DNA of 24,634 nt. Source: Pelargonium cotyledonis (Eukaryota; Streptophyta; Magnoliopsida; Geraniales; Geraniaceae). The stretch is from assembly GCA_036897625.1 (NCBI GenBank), contig JAYMTA010000749.1, forward strand, positions 1 to 24,634. Reading direction: 5' to 3'. The position numbers and the translations under genes were made by a program. Every line of letters begins with the position of its first letter. The first letter of the stretch is position 1. The notes beneath the pieces are model-generated. The model was not told where the DNA came from. It was given only the letters and a program-made list of their open reading frames with translations, and searched no databases. Positions 8,870-22,539 of this stretch are shown in pieces.

Positions 8870-10650
8870 CTATTGTGTGGCTTTAACATATTAGTACTAA
8901 ACTATCATGCTTCGAGTTCAATTTTGGAGGCTACATACTCTCTACTATTATGGAGTTCAACAACTTTAGAAATTATCTAAATTTGTGCTAAAACTTAAGA
9001 ACACTCCAGATAGTTAATCATACTCGTCCACAGTGTTCATGAACTTGTAAACTTAGCTATCCATTTAGCTAGTCAACGAGTATAAATAGGAGAAGATTTC
9101 ATTTGTTCAAACCATCAACATCTCTTTGTATTTTGCTTTAGTGTAATAGATGTGTACTTTACCAACTTGATACAAATTCGCATTGATAAAAATTATACAT
9201 ATACATCGATGAGAGTTATACAAACCTTGACGAGAATATTCATCAATTGTGTCAAATACCTAGCTATAGTTCTATGTTAAAGCACTCTATGTAGTTCATT
9301 CTAGGGTGGAGCAGAAAAGCATAAAATAACCATAATTTGTGAAGAAAATAAGAGGTTGAGAAGTCTTCTACAATTGCTAGATTTAATCATACAAAATAAA
9401 TAAACCTCAGGCTCATTAGCAGCAGATAAAGACATTCAACTTCAAAATAACCAATTCCAAAGCAAATCGGAAGTTGAGGTGTCCGAACTGTTTAGTTCTT
9501 CGTGTATGTTAGTTTTCACATTTAATTTCAAATATTTATTTGCTTATGTAGAGATCGTGAATCTAAAAGAATGTACGGTACAAGCCGGTTACGTGAAGGT
9601 ATAAATTATATCTATATAAGTAGTCTAATGTAATATATTCGAATAATACAAATCTGATTCTTGCAATTTTTCTTTTGATAGGTGACCGAGGCTTGGCCAC
9701 TCAAAAGCGTTTAGTGGAGTTTACAAGCAGTGTAAATAAATAATTTGTTAAGATTTCTAAAAAAAAAAAAAAGTGGTTTGTATATAAAGAGAGAAGCATT
9801 CGATTGCTAGTCTATGATGATCAAGAATGTGTAGGCAAGTGGTACACCTTTTCAAGTCTCTCGATTAAGCTTCCTTCCTAAGGGACAGTGACAAAGAACT
9901 GATCTTCCCCTATTACGTCCAAAACTGAAAGACCAGCCTTTAAGAGAAGAAAGTCAAGACATGAGGAAATAGAAAAATAGTTTTCTGTACCATGTTTTTC
10001 ACTGAAGACGGAAATCGTGTTTTTCACTACACACAGTGGCCGGGTACGTTTTCAGTCTGATTTCCGATTTCTGCCACACACACAAAAAAATAGTTTTTTT
10101 TTTTTTTTTTTTCAATTTATTTTAGGCTGTTTGGTTACTGAGAAATCGTGGGAAAAACTTTGTATGGAATAGTTGAATGCCCATGAAACAGGGCGTTGCT
10201 TGTTTATTATTATTGTTATGTGTCCATGCCCATGAAACAGGGGTTTGCTTTTTTATTGTTATTGTCAATGTTATGTGTCCATGAATGTGTACTTACATAT
10301 CTATATTTATATTGAGATGAGATCTGTTTGAATCTCGTGTGGGAGGTTAAATATTGTTGGGATAATTTGTGTATTTGAATATAATTTCATTTCATTATAT
10401 AATCCTGGTAGAATTTATGCCTTCTATGTCTGTATCTCTGAATAATCTGTCCAACTTTAGGTTCTGGGGTTGCTTGCTAGTATACTAAATTCGGAATATT
10501 TTTTAATATGAGAGCTATGGACTCTTGAAAGTTTTTGCCTTTGTTTGATTTTTATATTTGTCAACATTTCACTTGTGGTAGCATAAACTTGTTTTTTTGG
10601 ATTATTGTTAGTATTGATTTGTACAAAGTTAATGTGTGGTGGTATTTTGA
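8870..10650. other. Gene-free region upstream of spermidine synthase exons
   Basis: I searched this stretch for the missing first exon of spermidine synthase and found nothing resembling it. It holds a TATAAATA at 9081-9088 with no gene start behind it, an A14 run at 9759-9772, a T19 run at 10094-10112 and the tandem duplication at 10177-10280. The phrase GGCTGTTTGGTTACTGAGAAA (near 10125) is a wording I associate with plant leader introns, so the right part may be old intron 1 sequence. Confidence 0.4.
10177..10280 (+). repeat. Tandem duplication, about 49-55 bp units
   Basis: Units 10177-10225 and 10226-10280 both begin ATGCCCATGAAACAGGG and end TTATGTGTCC. The second is slightly longer in its TTATTGTTATTG middle. 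The similarity is high, so the duplication is fairly recent. Confidence 0.85.
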
Positions 10651-12896
<2,246 letters not shown>

Positions 12897-13800
12897 AGAA
12901 ACTTACAAGAGCGCCGAAGCATTTTATTACAATTTTAGCTGTTGTAGAGTTTCCAGCTTAATCCTCAGTGAAATGATCCATTTAGTAATAAACCATGTGG
13001 AATAAGTTGAGGTTTGAGTTGATATTTTGAAGATGTTTTAGTTGAGTAGCAGGCTTTCATTTTCATCGATTATCGTTAGTGTTTTATGAAATATCCTTGT
13101 GACAGAAGCTTCAATGCAATTTCAGTAAGCAATTAGAAATTGTATTCTTGCAAATTACTTTTTGCTGTCTATCTTCTTTGTTTGCATCCCGTGAAAAAGA
13201 TGCATTTGTGTTTCTGATAGTCATCTGTGGGGTACGAGCCTATAGAACATATATTGTTCAAGTAAGGTCGTAAGATAATAAAAATGAATCTCTTAAAATG
13301 GATGAACTTTTTGGGTAAATATTTGTCACTAGTCCATTACCTTCACAACTTTTACTTTTCTTACAAATATTTATTTGACATATAAAATTCAATAAACTAA
13401 AATTTTGTTCCATATTAAGAGATTGTTTTTTCTCAGAAAAAAAGAGTAAAATCTGTTTTAGGTCTTTGTCATGTCATGCAATCAAACAGTACATCAAGTG
13501 AAGCAGAAGGCCATAAGTTGCTTGCCAGTTGCAACTTGCCAAATATTCATTTGTTTCTCTGTCAAGCTATATCTTCCTGTTATCTATTATAACCAAGAGC
13601 CAATAATACAACTTTTTTATTTTTGTTATTTTTTCAACTTCAATTCTTGTCTTTTTATCATTATTGCTGTTGTCCTAATCTACACTCCCATTCCAGCTCC
13701 CATATGTTATCTACACCAGCCTCTGACAACAAAGAACATGTTTTTCACTAAAAGCAGCACCTTCCCATTTGCCTTAGCATTGTTTATACTAAGAATTTTA
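12897..13800. other. Spermidine synthase 3' region and KUP promoter region
   Basis: A polyadenylation-type AATAAA lies at 12987-12992, about 90 bases after the spermidine synthase stop. The remainder up to the transporter leader is AT-rich with no coding signal. The 127-codon open frame starting at 13471 is low-complexity hydrophobic wording in AT-rich DNA and is not a credible protein. Confidence 0.45.
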
Positions 13801-13834
13801 GGTTCTTGGAGGTGGGTGGTTCTTGGAGGTGGGT
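13801..13834 (+). repeat. Perfect 17-bp tandem repeat in KUP leader
   Basis: GGTTCTTGGAGGTGGGT occurs twice, head to tail, ending 24 bases before the potassium transporter start codon. It probably lies in the 5' untranslated region. Confidence 0.85.
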
Positions 13835-13858
13835 TTAGAAGGGTTTGGTGCTAAAAAA

Positions 13859-16800
13859 ATGGAGGATGAGGACAGGATTGAAGAGGGCAGTGACAGATTG
13901 GGCTCGGAAAGATGTGGGAGTGAGAGCAACAGGTGGGTTGATGGTAGTGAAGTGGATTCAGAGACACCTCCATGGACTCTGTTGGATGAGAACGTTGGGC
14001 CCGGAGAAGGTTACAGTTCAATGAGGCGTAGGCTCGTGAAGAAGCCGAAAAGGGTTGATTCTTTTGATGTGGAAGCCATGGCTATTTCTGTTGCTCATGG
14101 CCACCATTCCAAGGTAATGTAGATGGTTACTACTTTCCTTTGTTTATCTTAAAGTTTGAGTCTTTTGGTCATTTTGAAGGAAACCCATCTGCCATTGCTT
14201 GGGTTTATGTGTTTTTATGATATTCCATTGATATCACTTGTAAAGTCTTAGATTTTGTAGAATTTGGAATGAGATATGATCTGTGAATTTGGAATTTTGG
14301 AATGATCCTTGTATCCTTGATTTTGGAGTATAGACCTATTTGCTTGGTAGTCTCTTAATATACTATCACTTGCTAAAGTTTATATACTTCAATAAATTCA
14401 GGAAGTATCTGTTTGGCACACCCTTGCTTTAGCATTTCAAACACTTGGTGTGGTTTATGGTGACATGGGAACAAGCCCCTTGTATGTCTTTGCTGATGTG
14501 TTCGGCAAGGTGCACATTGAGTCAGAGGTTGATATCTTGGGTGCTTTATCATTGGTGATGTACACAATTGCTCTAATTCCTCTTGCAAAATATGTTTTTG
14601 TTGTGCTCAAAGCCAATGACAACGGGGAAGGTAAGCGTAAACTGTAAAGTTTCTAATTGCTCTTTTTCCTTTCTATCTGATAGACATGGAATCCATAACA
14701 GATCTTCAATGTATACTACAGGAGGAACATTTGCACTGTACTCACTGATTTGCAGATATGCTAAGGTTAATCTGCTGCCTAATCGTCAGCCAGCTGACGA
14801 ACAAATCTCGAGTTTCAGGCTCAAACTGCCTACTCCAGAGATGGAAAGGGCTATATACATAAAGGAGACTTTGGAAAGAAGATCATCCTTGAAAACTCTT
14901 CTCTTGCTCTTGGTTCTGATGGGCACTTCTATGATTATTGGAGATGGGATTCTAACTCCAGCGATATCAGGTTGATTAAGATACATATCCGTAGCAAAAT
15001 GTTTTGCACTTGCTGCTGTAAAATAGCTAACTCCTAATGTATACGCCGTTTTCATGTTGCAGTGATGTCTGCTGTAAGCGGTCTTGAAGGACAAGTACCA
15101 GGAATCAGTACAAGTGAGTCTCTCTCTGATCTTTATTGAAAGTATATACACATTACTCGTCTGGTTCTTACGATTTTGTAGGAAAGAACCAAGTAGCTAT
15201 ACTTCTATAATTTTCAAAATGGTTTGATGTACAGATACTGTGGTTTTGATTTCGATTACAATCCTTGTGGGGATATTCAGCATACAGCGATTTGGGACTA
15301 CTAAAGTGGGTTTCATGTTTGCTCCTTTACTTGCCATTTGGTTCTTTTCCCTCGGATCCATTGGAATTTATAACCTTGTTACTCATGACATTACTGTCCT
15401 AAGAGCAATCAATCCATCGTATATATATTTCTTCTTCAAGAAGAACAATGTAAATGCATGGTCTGCTCTTGGTGGTTGTGTTCTGTGCATCACAGGTAAT
15501 CTAAGGATCATATATAGCTTCTTTATATCTGTCAAAACAACAAACATACTAGCATTTCTTAGCTGTTTTATATGTCACTGAAGGAGCTGAAGCTATGTTT
15601 GCTGATCTTGGGCATTTCTCTGTGCGAGCCATACAAGTTAGTTTCCATGTTCCTTCACCTTCGTTTTCTTCGTTCGGTAAATACTAAATAGCTCTCACCT
15701 TATATTCTCTGTTTCCACAGATTGCCTTCACTTGTGTAGTGTTCCCTTGTCTTCTCTTAGCTTACATGGGCCAAGCTGCATATCTGATGAAACACCCTCA
15801 CTCGGCGAATAGAATATTTTATGATTCAGTACCAGGTGAGAAACTTGCAAACACAACACTACATTTCACTCATTAGTGCAAAAGATGATCCATTTTCTCA
15901 CACTTCCATTTCATGTTTCTTTAAGCAAACAGCTAGTCTTTTCTGGCCAGTCTTTGTGATAGCCACTCTCGCAGCAATGATTGCGAGCCAAGCTATGATC
16001 TCTGCTACATTTTCGTGCGTCAAGCAATCCATGGCTCTTGGATGCTTCCCAAGGCTGAAAATAATCCACACCTCAAGGAAGCTGATGGGCCAAATCTACA
16101 TCCCTGTAATCAACTGGTTTCTGATGATCATGTGCATATGCGTGGTCTCAATCTTTCGAAGCACCACAGACATCGCCAATGCCTATGGTAATACATATCA
16201 GTCGCTCCTCGTTGCATATTCTACTACTAACAAATTGTAATTAATGAACACAGGCATAGCTGAAGTTGGTGTCATGATAGTGAGCACCACATTGGTGACA
16301 ATTGTAATGTTGCTAATCTGGCAAACCAATTTGTTCCTAGCTTTGTGCTTCCCATTAGTATTTGGGTCCATCGAGCTCCTCTACTTATCTGCTGTTCTTT
16401 CCAAAATCAGAGAAGGCGGGTGGCTTCCCCTCGCCTTTGCTTCTTGTTTCCTCTGTGTGATGTACATATGGAACTATGGGAGTGTCCTGAAGTACCAAAG
16501 TGAAGTGAGAGGGAAGATATCCATGGATTTGATGCATGATCTTGGATGCACCCTCGGGACAGTGCGAGTTCCAGGGATTGGATTGCTCTACAACGAGCTT
16601 GTCCAAGGCATTCCCTCGATTTTCGGTCAGTTCCTACTAAGCCTCCCAGCAATTCACTCTACTGTAGTTTTTGTCTGCATAAAGTATGTGCCGGTTCCTG
16701 TTGTCCCTCAAGAGGAAAGGTTCTTGTTCCGGAGAGTTTGCCCCAAAGACTACCATATGTTCCGCTGTGTCGCCAGGTACGGATACAAGGACATCAGGAA

Positions 16801-17275
16801 AGAAGATCACCACTCGTTCGAGCAGCTTCTTGGGGAGAGCCTCGAGAAGTTCTTGCGAAAAGAAGCTCTAGAACTGTCCCTCGAAACGAACCTCCACGAG
16901 CTTGAATATGAGAGTACTAATTCAGTAAGATCAGGAGTGGATGCTGATGATGATCTCACTGTTCCATTGATGCAGAATCAAAGATCAGACGGCGCAGGAG
17001 CTTCGAGCTCTGCATTACCATCAAGTGTCATGTCATCAGATGAAGACCCAAGTCTAGAGTATGAGCTTGCAGCTCTGAGAGAAGCCATGGATTCAGGATT
17101 CACATATCTGCTGGCACATGGAGACGTGAGAGCCAAGAAACACTCATTTTTTCTCAAGAAACTGGTGATCAATTACTTCTATGCATTCATGAGAAGAAAC
17201 TGCAGAGCTGGTGCTGCAAATATGAGTGTTCCTCACATGAACATCATACAAGTTGGCATGACATATATGGTATGA
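13859..17275 (+). CDS. KUP12: KUP/HAK/KT potassium transporter, KUP12/POT12-like
   Basis: The exons are 13859-14113, 14402-14630, 14722-14970, 15063-15113, 15235-15495, 15584-15636, 15721-15835, 15933-16187 and 16254-17275. They encode 829 aa, the size expected for this subgroup. The protein is a multi-pass (about 12 helices) potassium transporter, probably proton-coupled. A charged cytosolic N-terminus contains [14 protein letters not shown] and [13 protein letters not shown]. The family signature [13 protein letters not shown] is at 101-113, followed by [84 protein letters not shown] and [13 protein letters not shown] long soluble C-terminal tail ends in GMTYMV. The wording matches Arabidopsis KUP12/POT12 better than KUP7. 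All introns are GT-AG; intron 5 uses an unusual AAG acceptor (15581-15583). The ATG at 13859 is preferred over an in-frame ATG at 13823 because family similarity starts there. A polyadenylation-type AATAAA is at 17314-17319. No lesion is seen. Confidence 0.95.
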
Positions 17276-17319
17276 ACATTACTATTTGTACTGATAAAAA
17301 CTTGAAAGTGATCAATAAA

Positions 17320-18260
17320 TTTTCTTGAAATTCAGGCAAGAACAGACCAATGGGCCTGACCACATACTCATAAATGGGCTTGCTATGTCTTTTTGGCCCA
17401 TTTCGCAATGTTTTAACATTGAAAAAACTTGTCAGAAGAAGATGGGCAATTTTTAGGTACTTACTGTATTGATTGTGACATAAGCTTGAAAATATGGTCT
17501 GTTTTGAGGCAGGTCAGATAAAGGTCCACAACAAAAGTTGACCAGCCTACTCCCTCGTAAAAGGGCTGAATATTCTTAGAAAAATCAAACATCGTGATCG
17601 TGTTAGAGAAGCCAACATATTTAAGAAACGTGTCCTCGTGTTTTGTTAGAAAACACGACGATATGTGCGCACCAGTTGACTACTTTGGTTGCTTCTACTT
17701 GTACCAACCATGCCCAAGCAAAGCATATACTTTGTGGATCCATTGCCAGGTGGACGAGCCCAAACCCACACGAACTAAAATATGACATTGATGTCCACAA
17801 TTCTTGATCAAGGATTCATTAATTAGTGTTGATTTCATTGAAAAAGTATGATTAGTAGAGCTTGATATGAAAGGTGGTCGGCAATTAAATATACATGATG
17901 GGTTAATTAATAAAATTCTTGGAAATGGGTCTTGATTGTTTGATTAGTAGCATGATTTATGTGGTGGTTGCCGAAAAGGAGAAAATAATTAGAAGATTTG
18001 CTTGCCCAACTGACAAGAAAATAATAGTCTCTTGAAAATATAGTCTGTCTCTGTTATCCCCATAAAAATACATATGTATAAGTTTAACCTGATATGTTAA
18101 CGTGACATGTTCACAAACGTGCCGTTTTCATATGCAATTGAGTTCAACAACTACATATTCTTATTAGCAACGTACGACATAAACAACATACGACCATCTT
18201 TCATCACGACACACATAAATTATCAGTTTAGTCTCAAGTGTCGCAAAATTGAAGCTTGAA
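17320..18260. other. Gene-free stretch downstream of KUP
   Basis: AT-rich intergenic sequence. It contains TGGGCC/TGGGCT motifs near 17350-17400 and a 9-bp perfect stem with a 5-base loop at 17636-17658 (TCGTGTTTT / AAAACACGA). No credible coding frame is present; the 63-codon frame at 17594 has no family features. Confidence 0.45.
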
Positions 18261-18440
18261 AATGATTTGGGTCATAACTCGTGACGTGACAAAAACACGA
18301 ATTTAAGTATGATTAGATTCAACATAACCATGTTAGTGATGACTAACTCAATATGTTTAATAATCGAATTGTGTTCGTGTCGAATTCTTTTGACATGACT
18401 AACCTTTTAATTAAATGGGTCGTGTAACGACCCGTTTGTT
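18260..18440. repeat. Degenerate dispersed-repeat sequence with GGGTCG palindrome
   Basis: The wording (CATAACTCGTGACGTGACA, GTGTTCGTGTCGAATT, then GGGTCGTGTAACGACCC at 18417-18433) is of a kind widespread in plant genomes as decayed retroelement sequence rich in GTGTCG/CGACCC. The last motif forms a 6-bp stem. No boundaries are visible. Confidence 0.3.
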
Positions 18441-18983
18441 TACCCACCAATATAAAAATGAAAATAAAAATTCTCCATTGTATTGAGTAAAAAATGATTC
18501 GTATATAAGTTAAGCAAGTCCAATATATTTGGGTTGTCTAATGTCAATATCAATTTATTTATTTAAACATGTCGAATAAGATTGTATAATTTTAAACTCA
18601 ATAATGTCATATCAATCTGCTCATAATTAGTTTTCATGTAGTAATATTCAATCTGTCATATAAATAAATCAAATACATATGTTAATTGGTTTGACCGAAC
18701 ATTAAATTTTTAATACTACAGGTGAACACAAATTTTTGTTCTTAAATTTTGGTGAGTGTGGTTGATCATTATTCAACGTAATACAATTAGGCAACAACAC
18801 AACAATCAGTCTTTTAAGATAATCGATTACATAGATTTGTTTTGAACGAGAAGAGAAAGAAAGAACAGAAAAAAATGTGAGTCATCCACCAACTCAAGTG
18901 GTGTCTATTACACGCCACCGAATTCACTGAGGTGTGATTAATTTCATGACCATAGACTCATGCACCACTTCTTTAAACGACCG
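18440..18983. other. Gene-free AT-rich stretch
   Basis: Very AT-rich sequence without coding signal, tandem repeat or recognised motif. Confidence 0.5.
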
Positions 18984-20729
18984 AGACGGACGGCTACTTT
19001 TCTATAAAGTATCCATAATCTTTATTAATGGAAAATCATAAATTTATTTACAACCAGCATGCTGACTTATCCAAACCAGACCAGAACATAGACATAGTGG
19101 CAGAAAAAAATAATTCAAACCATCAGAGCCGGCTCTTAGGGTGTGTAAAGTAGGCGATCGCGCACAGGATCCCCCAAAGCCAAGAGCCCTCACAACGTCG
19201 TTTTGTAATTTTAATTGTAGTTATTATATGCGGTTATAAACTGCAATAACAGTGTGACTAACTACACCAATATTTTAGGCTTTTAGCTGTGGTTACTGAC
19301 TGCAACTTAAATACTAAATGCCCCTTGCAAAACTTAGCTCTTTGTGTCTTTTTTTTTAGTTAAAGAGCCAATGAATATATTAATCAAGTTCTCAAACCCA
19401 GCCCGAAGGTCCAATACGGACTCGAGTATAGACCAGGTACAGGACCGACGTCAGACAAATGCCCATTTTCAGCCCCCGCAAGCCTATCTAAATGAGGATT
19501 CTGGTCTTCGGTATTAACAATAATACAAACTACAACCCGATTTGTTAGGCAAAAAAACACCACCAGACACCTCCATCCAACCAAACACCGACCCCTTCAG
19601 AACAAAAAACAGTAAAAGCAAAATAACAGTACAGAAAATAAGACACCTAAAGATCACACGCCCCATACGACTCCAGACTTGCAGACTACCTACACCTGGC
19701 GTCTCGAGATCGACCCCCGGCTCCGGCAGCGCTTGTCTGGCGTGACCGCCACTGCGCATCACTTGTCCAAACGAGCCTCCACACTCGGGTTCGCCTTGTC
19801 CTTACTCGCAACCACCGCCGTCACCAGCCCCATATCCACTGCCCGACCTCCAAACCTCCCTCATATTCATCTGCGTTGCTCATCATTTGGAACTCGACAT
19901 CCAGATTCGACCCCATAGATGCCTTCTGTGTTACCTGTTCCGCCGCACCTAAGTTTCACTCTCCGTTTCGCACCGTCGATTCACCACTAGTACTTCGTGC
20001 GTACTCTAAAACCCACAACACACTCCTTGAGCCACCGCCGCCTAAACTTTAACACCTGTGAAAACCTAAACCCTTACTAGCAACAAACTAGACAGACCGC
20101 TTCTCTAAATCCGCCGGCGTTCCTCCAAGCAGATCGACGAAAGCGGCTCCCGAGGCGACAACCCTAGCTGTTACAAATGTTGCATTTAGCCTCAAAGCTT
20201 ATATATTATTTTTATTTGTTCACGATTAATTATGATTTAAAAATTTGGGGCCCAAATATTAATTTTGACACAAGGCCCCAAAATCTTTGAGGCAACCATG
20301 TATACCCTACATCATTGATCTACGGACCCAAAGAGACAAAATCCTTATCTATCAAGTTAAAGCTTAACAGCGTTCATAAAAAAAAAATACAACCCAAAAT
20401 CCAAGCTAAATTATCAAATCAATCCCTGACGTCTTAAGTTCTAACACGAGACCCGACATGGTGAAACTCAGCAAAGTAGCCCAAACCCATAACCATAATA
20501 AAAATACTAAACTCGGCTTTAGAAACCCTCTTTGGGTCCCCGCCCTACCTGCCGGCAAGTGGCCCACTGCACACCACCTCCACTGCAGTTCATGATCCTA
20601 GATCTCATTTGTCTAGGCGGACCTTATCAGCTCGGTCTACCGGTATCTCATCCTTCTGATCTCCCGCTCCTTCTACAATGGCCAACAGTCCCATCTCCTG
20701 CCCCAAGCGCTTAGACGGACGGCTACTTT
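18984..20729. mobile_element. Nested transposable-element region flanked by 17-bp direct repeats
   Basis: AGACGGACGGCTACTTT occurs identically at 18984-19000 and 20713-20729. Between the copies lie several layers of repeat-like sequence: a palindromic AGAGCCGGCTCT at 19125-19136 starting one element, an internal GC-rich insert (19349-20164), the resumed outer element (TTTGGGGCCCAAA and AAGGCCCCAAAA, about 20240-20285), and another GC-richer block at 20480-20712. The 17-base repeat is of the size made by LINE-type retroposition, but no poly-A or poly-T tail abuts it. It could also be two copies of one dispersed repeat. Confidence 0.5.
19349..20164 (-). mobile_element. LINE-like or retroposed insert, minus strand
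   Basis: On the minus strand the block starts with a GC-rich leader-like sequence, becomes T/G-rich and ends TTTAACTAAAAAAAAA, so the T9 run at 19349-19357 is its poly-A tail. Flanks resemble an imperfect 8-base target duplication, TAGCTCTT at 19335-19342 and TAGCTGTT at 20165-20172. It interrupts the outer repeat. No reverse transcriptase or ORF1 motif can be read, and the 82-codon minus frame (19514-19762) has no recognised domain. It may be a non-autonomous element or a retroposed transcript fragment. Confidence 0.45.
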
Positions 20730-20943
20730 AATTTTAATCATTGGGAATTTATTTTTTTTCTTTCAAGATATTATCCTTATTATTTACATGGTTTAAAGTA
20801 TTAATCATCTTTACTTATCCGTGCGTATCACATGCAAATGATCATTTTACTGATTTTAAAATGATCGTGATGTACGAAAAGCTACGCTTTCTACATGAAT
20901 AAGGAGTAGGCTTACATTAAGGTAGAGTCGAATGTGATGTACG
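20730..20943. other. Gene-free AT-rich stretch
   Basis: AT-rich sequence between the nested repeat region and the next tandem duplication. No feature is seen. Confidence 0.5.
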
Positions 20944-21050
20944 TTGTTGCAACTCAAGAACAAAATTGATCAGTAGGTTGAGATTGCTTATAAGATGGTT
21001 GCTGCAACTCAAGAACAAAATTCAGTAGGTTGAGATTGCTTATAAGATGA
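20944..21050 (+). repeat. Tandem duplication, 55 and 52 bp units
   Basis: Unit 1 (20944-20998) and unit 2 (20999-21050) share GCAACTCAAGAACAAAATT and AGGTTGAGATTGCTTATAA. They differ by a 3-base deletion and about two substitutions. The near identity indicates a recent event. Confidence 0.9.
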
Positions 21051-21770
21051 TTGTTAATTTAGTGCTAATGAATGAGATTGATATATTATATTGCTCATTT
21101 TACGAATTATGTGTGACTCATGAATTAGTCGGACTCTTTGATCTTATGTATGAACAAAATAACATGTACCAAAAAGCAAAGTTAGATCATGCACTAATCC
21201 TCTTCATCAAAATAATGATAGAGATTGAAACTAATATAGTCGGCCACGTATAGTAGGGATGGTTAAGATGATTAAAACTATATCTACTACGATCACATCA
21301 TATAAATATTCATTGGGTCCATACTTTTAACATTATATTAAAAGAAACCTATCTCCATTTGTCGTAGTGGTCCATCCAAATAGACCATTCTTTAACCCAA
21401 TAATAACCCGTTTTCAGTGTCATATATATTTTTCAAAACTCTCCATTAATTGAACCTAAAACAAGAAAGCGAAAGGTTCGACACAACCGAAGAAGGATAG
21501 GTTAAGCGCTTCCGAGATCTTTCCTTGCATGTGATATGTGATGAGTTATTTGAGTTTATGGGAAAAAACTATTACTGTCGTGTTTCCGATCTTAAAATAA
21601 AAAAAGTTAGTCACAAATCACTTCAAAACCTTCCATCTTATTTCGTTTTCTTCTAATTATTGAAGCGTTTTAACAAACTCCAACACTAAAATTACGTTTA
21701 ATGTAAATAAAGACATGAATTTAGACGTAAAATGTTACATGCTTGCTTGCATTATTGGCTCAACGATCGT
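21051..21770. other. Gene-free stretch
   Basis: AT-rich sequence. The 68-codon open frame at 21047-21253 has no recognised domain and normal non-coding composition, so no gene is called. Confidence 0.45.
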
Positions 21771-21778
21771 ACATGGGA

Positions 21779-22355
21779 TATAGCTAGTTGCTCTGAAATG
21801 ACATGTTCATTTGGTCACTGGTTGTTAAGGCTGCTAATCAAATTCAACACACGTGCGGCTAAGAAATTTATACTAATTAAGATAAGAGAAAGTCTAATGG
21901 CACAAAAGTTGTGCAAAAAATGATTGACATGGGCGCATTCTGACTGCAAGAGGTGGGACAAGTCGAACGGATGAGTTTGCGGTTTTGGCCCGGGGGATTA
22001 TCCAACTCATGCCTCTGTCCGGTTTGATTGATCATAAATAAGAAGAGAAAATATTTTCCGTTATATACCTAGTTGCTTTGAATTGACATGTTCATGTGAT
22101 CATCATCGCGGCAACTATGGCTAGGGTTCAACTTCACAAGACATGTTCGGCCAATAAACTTATATTGATTATAAGCTAAAGAAAGCCTAGCTAACCCTAC
22201 AAACACGGTTGCACAAAGAAGTGCATAATGTGACATGGCCGCAACATTTTGGCCCCAAGATACAACAAAGTAAATGAGACGAGTTTGCAGGTTTGGGTTG
22301 GGATTCAACTCATGTCCGGCTGAGTTTTCGGTTAAACCCAAATAAATTCATAAAT
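21779..22355 (+). repeat. Diverged tandem duplication, about 286-bp units
   Basis: Copy 1 starts at 21779 and copy 2 at 22065. Aligned landmarks keep their order: TAGTTGCTCTGAAATGACATG with TAGTTGCTTTGAATTGACATG; GGCTAAGAAATTTATACTAA with GGCCAATAAACTTATATTGA; GCACAAAAGTTGTGCA with GCACAAAGAAGTGCA; GAGTTTGCGG and CAACTCATG with GAGTTTGCAG and CAACTCATG; and CATAAATAAGAAGAGAAAA with CATAAATATGAAGAAAAAT. The copies are clearly diverged and carry no intact coding frame. Origin is unknown; no terminal repeats were seen. Confidence 0.75.
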
Positions 22356-22508
22356 ATGAAGAAAAATCATTTACAATTGCAACATAATTTCTCTAAATTT
22401 TCTCGGACATGAGCAACAAGCCAACAATAGTAGCATATGGTGGTCGTGGACTAATCAAATCTCTAATGTTTTGTTTATACATGACGACAACGAGCATGCT
22501 TCGTCTAT

Positions 22509-22531
22509 TATATATATATATATATATATAT
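22509..22531. repeat. (TA)n microsatellite
   Basis: About eleven TA units in intergenic DNA, likely polymorphic. Confidence 0.95.
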
Positions 22532-22539
22532 CGCCCGAA

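Noticed and set aside
10031..10046. CAGTGGCCGG/GT as the end of the missing spermidine synthase exon 1 (Trp-Pro-Gly before a donor)
   Set aside because: The upstream codons in that frame read NRVFHYTQ and do not match the expected SEISPM; the resemblance is limited to three residues.
13471..13854. A 127-codon frame just upstream of KUP12
   Set aside because: It lies in AT-rich, T-rich promoter or leader DNA, its product is a random hydrophobic string, and it crosses the transporter leader.
16385..16905. Several alternative-frame ORFs within the last KUP12 exon
   Set aside because: All overlap the 340-codon exon that carries clear family similarity.
22069..22341. A 90-codon minus-strand frame
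   Set aside because: It lies inside the second unit of the diverged tandem duplication; the first unit has no equivalent open frame, so it is not conserved coding sequence.
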